64,000 nt of DNA from Pseudomonas fluorescens (GCF_003732425.1 NZ_MOBX01000005.1:1-64000); one strand, 5' to 3'; counted from the stretch's first letter, positions 49,957 to 60,457 are shown. Translations and numbers: made by a program. The notes: generated by a model from the sequence alone, not told the origin.

Positions 49957-51225
49957 TTAGCCGTTGAACACGTCATCCACGCTTTTCAGCGGGTAGTTCT
50001 TCGGATACGGCAGGGTCGCCACGCCGGTCTCGATTGCGGCTTTGGCCACAGCGTCGGAGATCAGGGTGATCAGGCGCTTGTCCATTGGCTTCGGAATGAT
50101 GTACTCACGGCCGAATTCCAGTGGCGCGCCACCGTAGGCATCGCACACGTCCTGTGGAACAGGCAGCTTGGCCAGTTCACGCAGGGCATTGGCGGCAGCC
50201 ACTTTCATTTCTTCGTTGATGCGCTTGGCGCGAACGTCCAGAGCACCACGGAAGATGAACGGGAAGCCCAGTACGTTGTTGACCTGGTTCGGGTAGTCCG
50301 AACGGCCGGTCGCCATGATCACGTCGCTACGGGTAGCGTGCGCCAGTTCCGGGGAGATTTCCGGATCCGGGTTCGAGCAGGCGAAGACGATCGGGTTGGC
50401 CGCCATCGACAGCAGGCCTTCTGCGCTCAGCAGGTTCGGGCCGGACAGGCCAACGAACACGTCAGCGCCTGCCAGTGCGTCAGCCAGAGTGCGCTTGTCG
50501 GTGGCGTGAGCGAATACGGCTTTGTACTGGTTCAGGTCGTCACGGCCGGAGTGGATCACCCCGGTACGGTCGACCATGAAGATGTTTTCGATACGTGCAC
50601 CCATGCTCACCAGCAATTTCATGCAGGAGATGGCGGCAGCGCCGGCGCCCAGGCAGACGATCTTGGCGTCTGGCAGGGTTTTGCCAGCGATTTCCAGAGC
50701 GTTGATCATGCCCGCAGCGGTCACGATCGCGGTGCCGTGCTGGTCATCGTGGAACACCGGAATGTCGCACTGCTCGATCAGAGCACGTTCGATCTCAAAG
50801 CACTCTGGCGCCTTGATGTCTTCCAGGTTGATACCACCGAAGGTGATGGAGATACGCTTGACGGTGTCGATGAAGGCTTGCGGGCTTTCGGAGTCGACTT
50901 CGATGTCGAAAACGTCGATGCCGGCGAAGCGCTTGAACAGTACGCCTTTACCTTCCATTACTGGCTTGGAAGCCAATGGGCCGAGGTTGCCCAGGCCGAG
51001 AATCGCGGTGCCATCGGAAATGACTGCAACCAGGTTGCCCTTGCCGGTGTATTTGTAGGCCAGTTCAGGATCGCGAGCGATCTCACGCACTGGTTCAGCT
51101 ACGCCGGGGCTGTAGGCCAGCGACAAGTCGCGAGCGGTAGCAGTGGCCTTGGTGAGCTCGACACTCAGCTTCCCTGGACGAGGATTGGCATGATATTCGA
51201 GAGCGGCAGTTTTCAGATCAGACAT
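49957..51225 (-). CDS. maeB: NADP-dependent-type malic enzyme, short form
   Basis: A 422-residue enzyme that oxidatively decarboxylates malate to pyruvate. [15 protein letters not shown] near 35 and the [23 protein letters not shown] region carry catalytic Tyr and Lys, and [14 protein letters not shown] near 190 is the dinucleotide-binding fold. Unlike E. coli MaeB (about 760 residues) it lacks the C-terminal phosphotransacetylase-like domain. The start is ATG at 51225; the open frame continues 40 codons upstream without support. NADP preference is inferred from family, not seen. Confidence 0.92.
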   Translation of the reverse strand: MSDLKTAALEYHANPRPGKLSVELTKATATARDLSLAYSPGVAEPVREIARDPELAYKYTGKGNLVAVISDGTAILGLGNLGPLASKPVMEGKGVLFKRFAGIDVFDIEVDSESPQAFIDTVKRISITFGGINLEDIKAPECFEIERALIEQCDIPVFHDDQHGTAIVTAAGMINALEIAGKTLPDAKIVCLGAGAAAISCMKLLVSMGARIENIFMVDRTGVIHSGRDDLNQYKAVFAHATDKRTLADALAGADVFVGLSGPNLLSAEGLLSMAANPIVFACSNPDPEISPELAHATRSDVIMATGRSDYPNQVNNVLGFPFIFRGALDVRAKRINEEMKVAAANALRELAKLPVPQDVCDAYGGAPLEFGREYIIPKPMDKRLITLISDAVAKAAIETGVATLPYPKNYPLKSVDDVFNG

Positions 51226-51391
51226 TTTGGCATTCCGCTTTTTACTGTTGGACAGACTGGTCAGCGAGGATACGCGCCTCGCAAAGTCCCCACAAGACTG
51301 AGCGGTCACCCCTGTCAAGCGCCCCGCCCTACGACTTTGGGCCAAGAGCCACGGCGCACAAGGGCTTGACTGTTCACAATCGAAATAAAAA

Positions 51392-51402
51392 ATGTCTACA
51401 AT
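51392..51402. promoter_or_regulatory. Possible GntR-type operator upstream of the malic enzyme gene
   Basis: ATGTCTACAAT (ATTGTAGACAT on the other strand) lies in an A/T-rich patch 166 bp before the malic enzyme start. The TGT-CT-ACA symmetry resembles sites bound by some FCD-type GntR regulators. One site by eye is weak evidence. Confidence 0.2.
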
Positions 51403-51409
51403 TTTTTGT

Positions 51410-52192
51410 TTAGCGCGAACTCTGCAACATCGCAGGATCGGTTAGCGGCAGCAGCCAGCGCGCCTGCCCGGATTGCACCCCACCGCGGCGCGAACGATCG
51501 ACGATCCAGCCGCGAGCCTCGATCTGCTTGCCTTTCAGCGCCTGCAATCGGGCATTGTCGAATTGTCCGACCAGATTGGGTGCAACGCGCAATACAAGCG
51601 CATCCTGCAACTCGATCCAGATTCCGCCGCGATTGCGCTGAACCTTGCTCACACGGCCACTGATCACGGCGAAACCCGAGCGCTGGATCTGCTGCGCTTT
51701 CAGTACAGGTGACTGCCGCCAGAGGCCCAGCCCGGCCTTTCGCGCGCTGCGTTCGGCGGTTTGCTGACAGGCAACAAGATCGACATTCGGCGCAACGGCG
51801 ACCTGGAAACCGAGGCCATCGGCGAGCATTTGCGCTTCGAGATTGGCGCCGCTGGCGCTGTAAATATGTGCGAGCGTACGCCCGTAATGGTCTTTGGCTT
51901 GCTTGCCGGGCAGCAAACCGACGCGTCCGCCGCTGGCATCCACCAGCGCTTGCAGGCGATTGCGTGCCGCCACCGCAAACGGTTCGTCGCTGCGCCCCTG
52001 CTTGCCCAGTTCAGGCGTGTTGAGGCCGATCATCCGTACGCTGCGACCATCGCTAAGGCGCAGCGTGTCGCCATCGACCACGCGTTGCACGACGACACTG
52101 GTCAGTCCCGCAGGCGCCGGGCAAAAGGCTTGTGCGCCGGAAAGCCAAATCGCGGACACAAAAAAGGCGCCCGCAAGGGACGCCTTTTTCAT
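51410..52192 (-). CDS. Secreted thermonuclease-like protein (SNase fold)
   Basis: A 260-residue protein with a signal peptide ending near residue 22 (SGAQA). The staphylococcal-nuclease domain covers about 30-150: VVDGDTLRLSDGRSVRMIGL (Asp and Arg of the active site), NTPEL, and YGRTLAHIY. A C-terminal OB-like extension of about 100 residues follows. It probably cleaves nucleic acid in the periplasm or outside. The start is ATG at 52192, which gives a standard signal peptide; a TTG 10 codons upstream is possible. It is 41 bp behind rpmE. Confidence 0.8.
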   Translation of the reverse strand: MKKASLAGAFFVSAIWLSGAQAFCPAPAGLTSVVVQRVVDGDTLRLSDGRSVRMIGLNTPELGKQGRSDEPFAVAARNRLQALVDASGGRVGLLPGKQAKDHYGRTLAHIYSASGANLEAQMLADGLGFQVAVAPNVDLVACQQTAERSARKAGLGLWRQSPVLKAQQIQRSGFAVISGRVSKVQRNRGGIWIELQDALVLRVAPNLVGQFDNARLQALKGKQIEARGWIVDRSRRGGVQSGQARWLLPLTDPAMLQSSR

Positions 52193-52233
52193 CAGTCTGG
52201 AGAAGTCGAAACGACCTTCCAAAATGATCAGCC

Positions 52234-52455
52234 TCAGGCTTTTTTGCCGACGCCGAAAGTAGCGAAACGGTCTGCGAACTTCTGCACGCGGCCGCCGGTG
52301 TCCAGAGTCTTCTGCTTACCGGTGTAGAACGGGTGGCATTCGTTGCAAACGTCGATCGCCAGGGCTTTGCCGTAGGTCGAACGAGTTTCGAACTTGTTAC
52401 CGCAGCTGCAGGTAACAGCGATTTCTGGGTAATTCGGGTGGATATCGGCTTTCAT
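52234..52455 (-). CDS. rpmE: Ribosomal protein L31, zinc-binding form
   Basis: A 73-residue ribosomal protein of the large subunit. It keeps the four zinc cysteines: TCSCG (Cys16, Cys18) and [13 protein letters not shown] (Cys37, Cys40). The cysteine-containing form is the one used when zinc is ample. Length and sequence are standard. It is divergent from priA. Confidence 0.97.
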   Translation of the reverse strand: MKADIHPNYPEIAVTCSCGNKFETRSTYGKALAIDVCNECHPFYTGKQKTLDTGGRVQKFADRFATFGVGKKA

Positions 52456-52607
52456 GGTGTCTTCCTCAGGCTAGCGTGCCGCCACCCAACACTATTGTTG
52501 AATACCGCACGTAATTAGGCCGCGGATTCTACCAGACCTTTTCAATCACGCAAGCTGTCACCGAGACCGACCGTCTGCTAGGCTCCCGGCCCAATACGCG
52601 ATTCCCT

Positions 52608-52697
52608 TGTAGGAGTGAGCCTGCTCGCGATAGCGGTATTTCAGACGACATAAATGTTGAATGACAGACCGCTATCGCGAGCAGGCTCACTCCTACA
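52608..52697. repeat. REP doublet between rpmE and priA
   Basis: TGTAGGAGTGAGCCTGCTCG and the inverted GCAGGCTCACTCCTACA arm pair over about 45 bp. It fills the centre of the divergent gap 52456-52743, in which no clear promoter was picked out. Confidence 0.87.
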
Positions 52698-52743
52698 AGG
52701 TTATATGCCTAGCCATACCGCCCGTTTATAGAGATCCCCCCGC

Positions 52744-54963
52744 GTGCCCGACGCCATTCTGCGCCTCGCCCTGCCTTCGCCCTTGCGCCGCCTGTTCGAT
52801 TATCGGGCCCCGGCCGGTGTGCTGCGTGAGCAATTGCAGCCGGGCATGCGCCTGCGGGTGCCGTTCGGTCGACGCGAGATGATCGGGATTCTGGTCGAGG
52901 TCACCGACACCAGCGAAGTACCGGTGGAAAAACTCAAACCGGCACTGGCCCTGCTCGATGCCACAGCGCCGCTGCCACCGGCGCTGTTCAAGCTGTGCCT
53001 GTGGACGTCGCAGTATTATCAGCACAGCCTCGGCGACACCTTGAGCTGGGCACTTCCGGTGCTGCTGCGCCAGGGTGAACTGGCCGAGGCCCGGCAGGAG
53101 CGTTTCTGGTCGATCGTCCCCGGCGCCAGCCTTGATGACCCCCGCATCGCCCGCGCCCCGCGCCAGCGTGAGGCCTTGACGACGCTGGCTCAGCACCCAC
53201 ACGGCGTCGCCCATCAGTTGCTGAGCAAACTGATGCTGAGCAAAGACAGTCTCGATCTGCTGCTGGCCAAAAATCTGGTGCAGGTCGAGATCCGCCGTCA
53301 CGCACCGGGCGCGCGCCACGAACACTGGCTGGCGCAACCGGAATTGCCGCTGAACACCGAGCAACGCGCCGCGTACGAAGCGATCCGCGCCGGTTTCGAC
53401 AGTTATCATGCGTTCCTGCTGGCCGGGGTCACCGGCAGTGGCAAGACCGAAGTCTATTTGCAACTGATCCGCGAAACCCTCGAAGCCGGCAAACAGGCAC
53501 TGGTGCTGATCCCGGAGATCAACCTCGGCCCGCAGACCCTGGCGCGTTTCGAACAGCGCTTCAATGCGCGCATCGCCCTGTTGCATTCAGCAGTCAATGA
53601 TCGCGAGCGCCTCGACGCCTGGCTCGCCGCCCGTGATGGCGAGGCCGACATTATTATTGGCACCCGTTCGGCGCTGTTCACGCCGATGAAAAACCCCGGA
53701 CTGATCATCATTGATGAAGAGCACGACGGCTCTTATAAACAGCAGGAAGGTTTGCGCTACCACGCCCGTGATCTGGCGCTGGTGCGTGCGCGGCAGGAAA
53801 ACATTCCGATCGTCCTCGGCTCCGCCACACCTTCCCTGGAAAGCCTGCACAACGCCTACACCGGCCGTTACGGTCTGCTGCGCCTGAATGAACGTGCCGG
53901 CGGTGCCAAGCAACCACGCTTCCTACGGCTGGATGTGAAAAGCCGTCCACTGGACAGCGGTATTTCCGGGCCGATGCAGCAAGCCATCGGCCAGACCCTG
54001 GCCAACGGCCAACAGGTGCTGGTGTTCCTCAACCGTCGCGGGTTTGCGCCGACACTGCTCTGCCACGATTGCGGCTGGATGTCCGAATGCTCGCGCTGCG
54101 ACGCGCGGATGACCGTGCACCAACGCTACGGTGAACTGCGCTGCCACCACTGTGGCTACGTCGAGCGTACGCCGCGCCAATGTCCGAAGTGCAACAAGGT
54201 CGATCTGCGCCCGGTCGGCGCCGGGACCGAGCGCGCCGAGGAGCGCTTGGCGATTCTGTTCCCCGACTACCCGGTGCTGCGCGTCGATCGCGACAGCACT
54301 TCGCGCAAGGACGCGATGAATCAATTGTTCGCGACGATTCAGAAGGGCCAGCCGTGCATTCTGGTCGGCACGCAAATGTTGGCCAAGGGGCACCATTTTC
54401 CGCGAGTGACGCTGGTGTCGATCCTCGACGCTGACGGTGGCCTGTTTTCCGGCGACTTCCGCGCCAGTGAGCGCATGGCGCAATTGATTGTGCAGGTTGC
54501 AGGTCGCGCCGGGCGGGCGGAAGAGCCGGGCAAGGTGATCATCCAGACACACCTCGCCGACCATCCTCTATTGGTGCAACTCACCGAACAGGGCTATTTC
54601 GCCTTCGCCGAACAGGCCTTGAGCGAGCGCCGCGCCGCCGGGCTGCCGCCGTTTGCGCATCTGGCGTTGTTGCGCGCCGAAGCGCACAAGCCCGGGCAGG
54701 CGGAAGGCTTTCTCGATGAGGCGTGCAGCGAGGCTGAGCGCTTGTTGGCTGAGCAAAATTTGACCGGCATCGAACTGCTCGGGCCAGTGCCGGCGCCGAT
54801 GGAACGCCGTGCTGGACGTTATCGCGCACAGCTTTTGTTGCAGGCGACAGCACGGGCGCCGCTGCATCGGTTGCTGGCCAGTTGGCTACTGGTGCTGGAG
54901 CAGATGCCGAGCGGGCGCGCGGTGCGCTGGTCGCTGGATGTCGATCCCGTCGATTTGTATTGA
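52744..54963 (+). CDS. priA: Primosomal replication restart helicase PriA
   Basis: A 739-residue 3'-to-5' DNA helicase that reloads the replisome at stalled forks. The N-terminal DNA-binding part is followed by Walker A GVTGSGKTEVYL near 222, DEEHDGSYKQ near 325 and helicase motifs GSATPSLES and QMLAKGHHFP. Eight cysteines for two zincs lie in CHDCGWMSECSRCD and CHHCGYVERTPRQCPKC. The start is GTG at 52744; a REP doublet ends 46 bp upstream. Confidence 0.97.
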   Translation: MPDAILRLALPSPLRRLFDYRAPAGVLREQLQPGMRLRVPFGRREMIGILVEVTDTSEVPVEKLKPALALLDATAPLPPALFKLCLWTSQYYQHSLGDTLSWALPVLLRQGELAEARQERFWSIVPGASLDDPRIARAPRQREALTTLAQHPHGVAHQLLSKLMLSKDSLDLLLAKNLVQVEIRRHAPGARHEHWLAQPELPLNTEQRAAYEAIRAGFDSYHAFLLAGVTGSGKTEVYLQLIRETLEAGKQALVLIPEINLGPQTLARFEQRFNARIALLHSAVNDRERLDAWLAARDGEADIIIGTRSALFTPMKNPGLIIIDEEHDGSYKQQEGLRYHARDLALVRARQENIPIVLGSATPSLESLHNAYTGRYGLLRLNERAGGAKQPRFLRLDVKSRPLDSGISGPMQQAIGQTLANGQQVLVFLNRRGFAPTLLCHDCGWMSECSRCDARMTVHQRYGELRCHHCGYVERTPRQCPKCNKVDLRPVGAGTERAEERLAILFPDYPVLRVDRDSTSRKDAMNQLFATIQKGQPCILVGTQMLAKGHHFPRVTLVSILDADGGLFSGDFRASERMAQLIVQVAGRAGRAEEPGKVIIQTHLADHPLLVQLTEQGYFAFAEQALSERRAAGLPPFAHLALLRAEAHKPGQAEGFLDEACSEAERLLAEQNLTGIELLGPVPAPMERRAGRYRAQLLLQATARAPLHRLLASWLLVLEQMPSGRAVRWSLDVDPVDLY

Positions 54964-54968
54964 GGATG

Positions 54969-55046
54969 AAAAGATAGCAGCCTGCGGCAGCTCCTACAGA
55001 GAAATAGGCGTTTACCTGTAGGAGCTGCCGCAGGCTGCTATCTTTT
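54969..55046. repeat. REP doublet (TAGGAGCTGCCGCAGGCTGC family) between priA and argS
   Basis: AAAAGATAGCAGCCTGCGGC and its inverted partner, ending GCTATCTTTT, enclose about 18 bp. The arms are nearly perfect over 30 bp, so this can act as a strong transcript hairpin after priA. Confidence 0.87.
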
Positions 55047-55177
55047 GCCTTTAATGTCACCACATATCCATAAGCTGCCTGCTAAGGTTGGCAAGCCCGT
55101 CTTCGCAACGGATAATGCCCAGTTTTTCCACCCGCGCATCGATGCGCCCGCCGCGCTTGCGGTCGAAAGAGAAGACC

Positions 55178-56914
55178 ATGAAAGACACCATTCGCCAGCT
55201 GATCCAACAAGCCCTCACCCAACTCGTCAACGAAGGTGTGTTGCCTGAAGGCCTGTCGCCGGCGATTCAGGTGGAGAACGCCCGTGACAAGACCCACGGC
55301 GACTTCGCCAGCAACATCGCCATGATGCTGGCCAAGCCTGCGGGCATGAAACCGCGCGATCTGGCGGAAAAAATCATTGCCGCGCTGCCGTCTGACGAGA
55401 ACGTCACCAAGGCCGAAATCGCCGGTCCGGGCTTCATCAATTTCTTCCAGAACACTCAGGCTCTGGCCAACCGCCTCGATGCCGCACTGGCCGACGCTCA
55501 CGTTGGCGTGCGCAAGGCCGGCCCGGCGCAGCGCACCGTGGTCGACCTGTCGGCGCCGAACCTGGCCAAAGAGATGCACGTCGGCCACTTGCGCTCGACG
55601 ATCATTGGCGACGGTGTGGCGCGCGTGCTGGAATTCCTCGGCGACGAAGTGATCCGCCAGAACCACGTCGGCGACTGGGGCACCCAGTTCGGCATGCTGA
55701 TGGCGTATCTGCAGGAGAACCCGATCACCAGCGACGAGCTGTCGGATCTGGAAAACTTCTACCGCGCCGCCAAACAACGTTTCGACGAATCCGCAGAGTT
55801 CGCCGACCGCGCCCGTGGCCTGGTGGTCAAGCTGCAGGCCGGCGATGCCGAGTGCCTGGCGCTGTGGACCAGGTTCAAGGACATCTCGCTGTCGCACTGC
55901 CAGAAGATCTACGAACTGCTCAACGTCAAACTGACCATGGCCGACGTGATGGGCGAAAGCGCCTACAACGACGACCTGATCAACGTTGTAAACGACTTGA
56001 AAGCGGCTGGCATGTTGGTTGAAAGCAACGGCGCCCAGTGCGTGTTCCTCGACGAATTCAAGAACGCCGACGGCGACCCGCTGCCGGTGATCATCGTCAA
56101 GGCTGACGGTGGCTATCTGTACGCCACCACTGACCTCGCCGCCGTGCGCTACCGCAGTGGCAAGCTGAAAGCCGATCGCGCGCTGTATTTCGTCGACCAG
56201 CGCCAGGCCCTGCACTTCCAGCAAGTATTCGCCGTGGCGCGCAAGGCCGGTTTCGTCACCCATCCGATGGAGATGGAGCACATGGGCTTCGGCACCATGA
56301 ACGGCGCCGACGGCCGTCCGTTCAAGACCCGTGACGGCGGCACCGTGAAGCTGATCGACCTGCTGACCGAAGCGCAGGAACGTGCCTATAACCTGGTGAA
56401 AGAAAAGAACCCGGAACTGGCCGAAGACGAACTGCGCAACATCGCCAAAGTCGTCGGCATTGGCGCGGTGAAATACGCCGACCTGTCGAAGCACCGCACC
56501 AGCGACTACAGCTTCAACTTCGACCTGATGCTCAACTTCGAAGGCAACACCGCACCGTACCTGCTCTACGCTTACACCCGTGTCGCCGGTGTGTTCCGCA
56601 AACTGGGCAAGGATTTCAGTCAAGTCGATGGCCAGATCGTGCTGGAAGCCGCGCATGAGCAAGAGCTGGCGGCGAAACTGGCGCAGTTCGGCGAAGTGCT
56701 GAACAACGTGTCCGACAAAGGCACGCCGCACATTCTCTGCACTTATCTGTACGACGTTGCCGGTCTGTTCTCCAGCTTCTACGAGAACTGCCCGATCCTC
56801 GCTGCCGAAACCCCGGCCCAGATGCAGAGCCGTCTGCGTCTGGCCGCGCTGACCGGTCGCACCCTCAAGCAAGGCCTGGAGCTGTTGGGTCTGGAAACTC
56901 TGGAGCGTATGTAA
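55178..56914 (+). CDS. argS: Arginyl-tRNA synthetase
   Basis: A 578-residue class I aminoacyl-tRNA synthetase. The HIGH-type signature reads HVGHLRS near 130 (within [20 protein letters not shown]). [11 protein letters not shown] near 388 stands in the region that replaces KMSK in bacterial ArgRS, and the DALR anticodon-binding domain forms the C-terminus ([15 protein letters not shown]). The start is ATG at 55178 after GAAAGAGAAG; the open frame upstream is not needed. Confidence 0.97.
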   Translation: MKDTIRQLIQQALTQLVNEGVLPEGLSPAIQVENARDKTHGDFASNIAMMLAKPAGMKPRDLAEKIIAALPSDENVTKAEIAGPGFINFFQNTQALANRLDAALADAHVGVRKAGPAQRTVVDLSAPNLAKEMHVGHLRSTIIGDGVARVLEFLGDEVIRQNHVGDWGTQFGMLMAYLQENPITSDELSDLENFYRAAKQRFDESAEFADRARGLVVKLQAGDAECLALWTRFKDISLSHCQKIYELLNVKLTMADVMGESAYNDDLINVVNDLKAAGMLVESNGAQCVFLDEFKNADGDPLPVIIVKADGGYLYATTDLAAVRYRSGKLKADRALYFVDQRQALHFQQVFAVARKAGFVTHPMEMEHMGFGTMNGADGRPFKTRDGGTVKLIDLLTEAQERAYNLVKEKNPELAEDELRNIAKVVGIGAVKYADLSKHRTSDYSFNFDLMLNFEGNTAPYLLYAYTRVAGVFRKLGKDFSQVDGQIVLEAAHEQELAAKLAQFGEVLNNVSDKGTPHILCTYLYDVAGLFSSFYENCPILAAETPAQMQSRLRLAALTGRTLKQGLELLGLETLERM

Positions 56915-56915
56915 G

Positions 56916-57632
56916 TTGGCTGCCAAGAAAAAACCTGCACCCAAGCGTGGCGCCAGCCGTTACCAAGCTCCTGCGAAGCAACCGATTCCGGGTTGGCTGT
57001 GGATGGCCATCGGCCTGACGGTCGGCGCGTTCATCGTGTTCCTGATGAAGCTGGAACCGGGCAAGGGCAGCGACACGGTCAAGCGTGAGAAAGTCGAACA
57101 GGCACAACAGCAAAAAGCGTCGAAGATCGCCGAGGCCAACAAGACCCCGCCGAGTCCGACGCAACCGGTGAAGCCGAAGTACGATTTCTACACCCTGCTG
57201 CCGGAATCGGAAGTGATCGTGCCGCCGGACGCGGTGCCGGAGAAGACTTTGCCGACGCCACAAGTGCCGGCCATCCCGACGACGCCGGTGACCCCAGCGG
57301 AAGCGGCGAAGATCGACACCGCGCGCGCTCAGGCAGCGCTGGCCGGGATTACCCCGCCGCCAGCGCCACCGGTGAGCAAAGCGGCGCCAGTGACCAAGTT
57401 CTTCCTGCAGGCCGGTTCGTTCCGCAAGGAAACCGATGCCGACAAGGTCCGCGCGCAGATTATTCTGCTCGGTCAGGCCGTAGCGGTTGAGTCCGGCACA
57501 GTGAAAGATGAAACCTGGTATCGCGTACTGGTCGGTCCGTTCAGCAACCGTGAACAGCTGACCACTGCCCAGAAACAACTGGCCGGCGCCGGTTTCAGCA
57601 ACCTGTTGTTACAACAACGCCAGAGCCGCTGA
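56916..57632 (+). CDS. SPOR-domain membrane protein (FtsN-like)
   Basis: A 238-residue bitopic protein. A basic, Lys-rich N-terminus (AAKKKPAPKRGASRYQ) precedes one membrane helix at about 25-43, a Pro- and Ala-rich periplasmic linker, and a C-terminal SPOR domain (about 160-238, FFLQAGSFRKETDADKVRAQ) that binds septal peptidoglycan. Layout and the argS-hslV position suggest an FtsN-like division protein. The start is TTG at 56916, two bases after the argS stop, with GGAG 10 bases upstream. Confidence 0.85.
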   Translation: MAAKKKPAPKRGASRYQAPAKQPIPGWLWMAIGLTVGAFIVFLMKLEPGKGSDTVKREKVEQAQQQKASKIAEANKTPPSPTQPVKPKYDFYTLLPESEVIVPPDAVPEKTLPTPQVPAIPTTPVTPAEAAKIDTARAQAALAGITPPPAPPVSKAAPVTKFFLQAGSFRKETDADKVRAQIILLGQAVAVESGTVKDETWYRVLVGPFSNREQLTTAQKQLAGAGFSNLLLQQRQSR

Positions 57633-57665
57633 CCTGACGCCGAGCCCAACCCGTTCGGCGGACTT

Positions 57666-57798
57666 TGTGGCGAGGGAGCTTGCTCCCGCTGGGGCGCGAA
57701 GCGCCCCCAAACCCTGTAAATCCGGTGCATCGGACAGACCGAATGCGCCGGCTTTGCGACTGCTGCGCAGTCGAGCGGGAGCAAGCTCCCTCGCCACA
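57666..57798. repeat. REP doublet (GTGGCGAGGGAGCTTGCTCC family) upstream of hslV
   Basis: TGTGGCGAGGGAGCTTGCTC and inverted GAGCAAGCTCCCTCGCCACA enclose about 85 bp. Same family as the one at 13009-13122. It occupies the first half of the SPOR-hslV gap and ends 50 bp before the heat-shock promoter. Confidence 0.85.
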
Positions 57799-57848
57799 GA
57801 GATTTACACCCTCCCACAACGCCGCTCGTCCCCTCTGCGGCGCTACGG

Positions 57849-57875
57849 TTGAAATCCTCTCCAGCACCCCCATAT
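57849..57875 (+). promoter_or_regulatory. Sigma-32 heat-shock promoter of hslVU
   Basis: TTGAAA at 57849-57854, a 13-base spacer, and CCCCATAT at 57868-57875 match the RpoH consensus (CTTGAAA and CCCCATnT) almost perfectly. The expected start near 57882 lies about 40 bases before hslV. hslVU is a known sigma-32 operon in other proteobacteria. Confidence 0.88.
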
Positions 57876-57921
57876 GAATGGGCATAAGGCACTTTCGCCC
57901 CGCTGTGTGGAGACTCTTCCC

Positions 57922-58452
57922 TTGACCACCATCGTTTCAGTCCGCCGTCACGGCAAAGTCGTCATGGGCGGCGACGGCCAGGTTTCTCTCGGCAATACCG
58001 TGATGAAAGGCAACGCGAAAAAAGTCCGTCGCCTGTACCACGGCCAGGTCATCGCCGGTTTTGCCGGTGCCACTGCTGACGCCTTTACCCTCTTCGAACG
58101 TTTCGAAGGCCAGCTTGAGAAACATCAGGGCCACCTGGTGCGCGCCGCTGTCGAACTCGCCAAAGAATGGCGCACCGACCGTTCCCTTAGCCGCCTCGAA
58201 GCCATGCTCGCGGTTGCCAACAAAGACGCTTCGCTGATCATCACCGGCAACGGTGACGTGGTCGAACCCGAAGACGGCCTGATCGCCATGGGTTCCGGCG
58301 GCGGCTACGCGCAAGCCGCGGCCAGCGCGCTGCTGAAAAAGACCGACCTGTCGGCCCGTGAAATCGTCGAAACCGCTCTCGGCATCGCCGGCGACATCTG
58401 TGTATTCACCAACCACACTCAGACCATTGAGGAGCAGGATCTCGCTGAATAA
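57922..58452 (+). CDS. hslV: ATP-dependent protease subunit HslV
   Basis: A 176-residue proteasome-like threonine protease. After removal of the initiator residue, Thr2 of [19 protein letters not shown] is the nucleophile, and the [19 protein letters not shown] stretch is the family signature. The start is TTG at 57922, with GGAGA eight bases before it, giving the exact family length; the longer upstream frame runs through the promoter. It forms a dodecamer capped by HslU. Confidence 0.96.
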   Translation: MTTIVSVRRHGKVVMGGDGQVSLGNTVMKGNAKKVRRLYHGQVIAGFAGATADAFTLFERFEGQLEKHQGHLVRAAVELAKEWRTDRSLSRLEAMLAVANKDASLIITGNGDVVEPEDGLIAMGSGGGYAQAAASALLKKTDLSAREIVETALGIAGDICVFTNHTQTIEEQDLAE

Positions 58453-58506
58453 GCCTGACGCGGCCCTGTGCCACGGCTTGTTTCTGCTTGAGGACCGTCA
58501 ATTACT

Positions 58507-59844
58507 ATGTCCATGACTCCCCGCGAAATCGTCCACGAACTCAACCGCCACATCATCGGCCAGGACGATGCCAAGCGCGCCGTCGCGATTGCCCTGCGCA
58601 ACCGCTGGCGCCGCATGCAGCTGCCTGAAGAGCTGCGTGTTGAAGTGACCCCGAAGAACATCCTGATGATCGGCCCGACCGGTGTCGGTAAAACAGAGAT
58701 CGCCCGTCGCCTGGCGAAACTGGCCAACGCGCCGTTCATCAAAGTCGAAGCGACCAAGTTCACCGAAGTCGGCTACGTCGGTCGTGACGTCGAATCGATC
58801 ATCCGTGATCTGGCTGACGCCGCGATCAAGATGCTCCGCGAGCAGGAAATGACCCGCGTGCGTCACCGCGCCGAAGACGCTGCCGAGGATCGCATCCTCG
58901 ACGCACTGCTACCGCCAGCGCGTATGGGCTTCAGCAATGAAGAAACCCCAAGCACCGATTCCAACACCCGTCAGCTGTTCCGCAAGCGCCTGCGTGAAGG
59001 TCAGCTGGATGACAAGGAAATCGAGATCGAAGTGGCCGAAGTGGCCGGCATCGAAATCGCCACGCCGCCCGGCATGGAAGAAATGACCAACCAGCTGCAG
59101 TCGCTGTTCGCCAACATGGGCAAGGGCAAGAAGAAGGCGCGCAAACTCAAGGTCAAGGAAGCGCTGAAACTGGTGCGCGACGAAGAAGCCGGTCGCCTGG
59201 TCAACGAAGAAGAGCTGAAAGCCAAAGCGCTGGAAGCCGTTGAGCAACACGGCATCGTGTTCATCGACGAGATCGACAAAGTCGCCAAGCGCGGTAACGT
59301 CGGCGGCGCCGATGTGTCCCGTGAGGGCGTACAGCGCGACCTGCTGCCGCTGATCGAAGGCTGCACCGTCAACACCAAACTGGGCATGGTCAAGACTGAC
59401 CACATCCTGTTCATCGCCTCCGGCGCGTTCCACCTGAGCAAGCCGAGCGATCTGGTGCCGGAGCTGCAAGGTCGTCTGCCGATCCGTGTCGAACTCAAGG
59501 CCCTGAGCCCGTCGGACTTTGAGCGCATCCTCAGCGAACCGCACGCTTCGCTCACCGAGCAATACTGCGCGCTGCTGAAAACCGAAGGCCTGAACATCCA
59601 GTTCCAGCCGGAAGGCATCAAGCGTCTGGCGGAGATCGCCTGGCAGGTCAACGAGAAAACCGAGAACATCGGTGCCCGTCGCTTGCACACGCTGCTTGAG
59701 CGTTTGCTCGAAGAGGTGTCGTTCAGCGCTGGCGATCTGGCCAGCACCCACGATGAGAAGCCGATCCTGATCGACGCCGAATACGTCAACAGCCACCTCG
59801 GCGAATTGGCGCAGAACGAAGACCTGTCCCGTTATATCCTGTAA
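58507..59844 (+). CDS. hslU: ATP-dependent protease ATPase subunit HslU
   Basis: A 445-residue AAA+ unfoldase. Walker A is GPTGVGKT near 57-64, Walker B FIDEID near 253, and the pore loop GYVGRD near 90. The insertion domain (about 110-240, Lys- and Glu-rich) and the C-terminal tail ending RYIL, which docks in HslV, are intact. It lies 54 bp after hslV in the same heat-shock operon. Confidence 0.97.
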   Translation: MSMTPREIVHELNRHIIGQDDAKRAVAIALRNRWRRMQLPEELRVEVTPKNILMIGPTGVGKTEIARRLAKLANAPFIKVEATKFTEVGYVGRDVESIIRDLADAAIKMLREQEMTRVRHRAEDAAEDRILDALLPPARMGFSNEETPSTDSNTRQLFRKRLREGQLDDKEIEIEVAEVAGIEIATPPGMEEMTNQLQSLFANMGKGKKKARKLKVKEALKLVRDEEAGRLVNEEELKAKALEAVEQHGIVFIDEIDKVAKRGNVGGADVSREGVQRDLLPLIEGCTVNTKLGMVKTDHILFIASGAFHLSKPSDLVPELQGRLPIRVELKALSPSDFERILSEPHASLTEQYCALLKTEGLNIQFQPEGIKRLAEIAWQVNEKTENIGARRLHTLLERLLEEVSFSAGDLASTHDEKPILIDAEYVNSHLGELAQNEDLSRYIL

Positions 59845-59869
59845 GCCATACTTACAGATGTAATGGAAC

Positions 59870-59959
59870 TGTGGGAGCGAGCCTGCTCGCGAAGACGGCA
59901 GTACATTCAACCCTTGTGTTGACTGAACCACCGCTTTCGCGAGCAGGCTCGCTCCCACA
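59870..59959. repeat. REP doublet after hslU
   Basis: TGTGGGAGCGAGCCTGCTCG and inverted CGCGAGCAGGCTCGCTCCCA arms lie between hslU and the DUF971 gene and can serve as a transcript hairpin. Confidence 0.88.
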
Positions 59960-59987
59960 AGGTTCCGCACAAGACGGATACCTGCTC

Positions 59988-60359
59988 ATGATCCCCACCG
60001 ACATCAAACTGCACAAAGCCTCGAAAATCCTGACGCTCACTTACGCGTCCGGCGAGGAATACACTCTGCCCGCCGAATTCCTGCGCGTGCATTCCCCCTC
60101 CGCCGAGGTTCAGGGCCACGGCAAACCGATCCTGCAATTCGGCAAGCTCAACGTCGGTCTGAGCAAACTGGAACCGGCCGGTCACTACGCACTGAAACTG
60201 ACCTTCGACGACGGTCACGACAGCGGCTTGTTCACCTGGGATTATCTCTACGAGCTGGGGCGACGTTATGACGCACTCTGGGCCGATTATCTGGCTGAGC
60301 TCAAAGCCGCCGGAAAAACCCGCGACCCGAGCGAGTCGATCGTCAAGCTGATGCTCTAG
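59988..60359 (+). CDS. DUF971-family protein
   Basis: A 123-residue protein of the DUF971 family, related to the N-terminal domain of gamma-butyrobetaine hydroxylase. YASGEEYTLPAEFLRVHSPSAEVQGHG and the FTWDYLYELGRRYDALW segment near 83 are typical. The role is unknown; it often neighbours hslVU or pha genes in Pseudomonas. The start is ATG at 59988; the longer frame begins inside the REP doublet and is rejected. Confidence 0.85.
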   Translation: MIPTDIKLHKASKILTLTYASGEEYTLPAEFLRVHSPSAEVQGHGKPILQFGKLNVGLSKLEPAGHYALKLTFDDGHDSGLFTWDYLYELGRRYDALWADYLAELKAAGKTRDPSESIVKLML

Positions 60360-60457
60360 TCCGAGACTCTTGCTCTTTAGAGGGCATTTTCTAAATTCAT
60401 CTGTTTGAATGCTCCGCTGTGTGGCCGAGGATCGGCCTGCTTGCGAAAAAAATTAAA

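Noticed and set aside
59871-59987. N-terminal extension of the DUF971 gene
   Set aside because: These 39 codons are translated REP sequence, and the ATG at 59988 gives the family N-terminus. Unlike the case at 22796, the repeat is clearly upstream of a complete gene.
60422-60445. Second sigma-54-like site (GG-N10-GC) upstream of phaC1
   Set aside because: The spacing fits, but the -12 box reads CGGC instead of TTGC, so the site at 60476-60492 is preferred.
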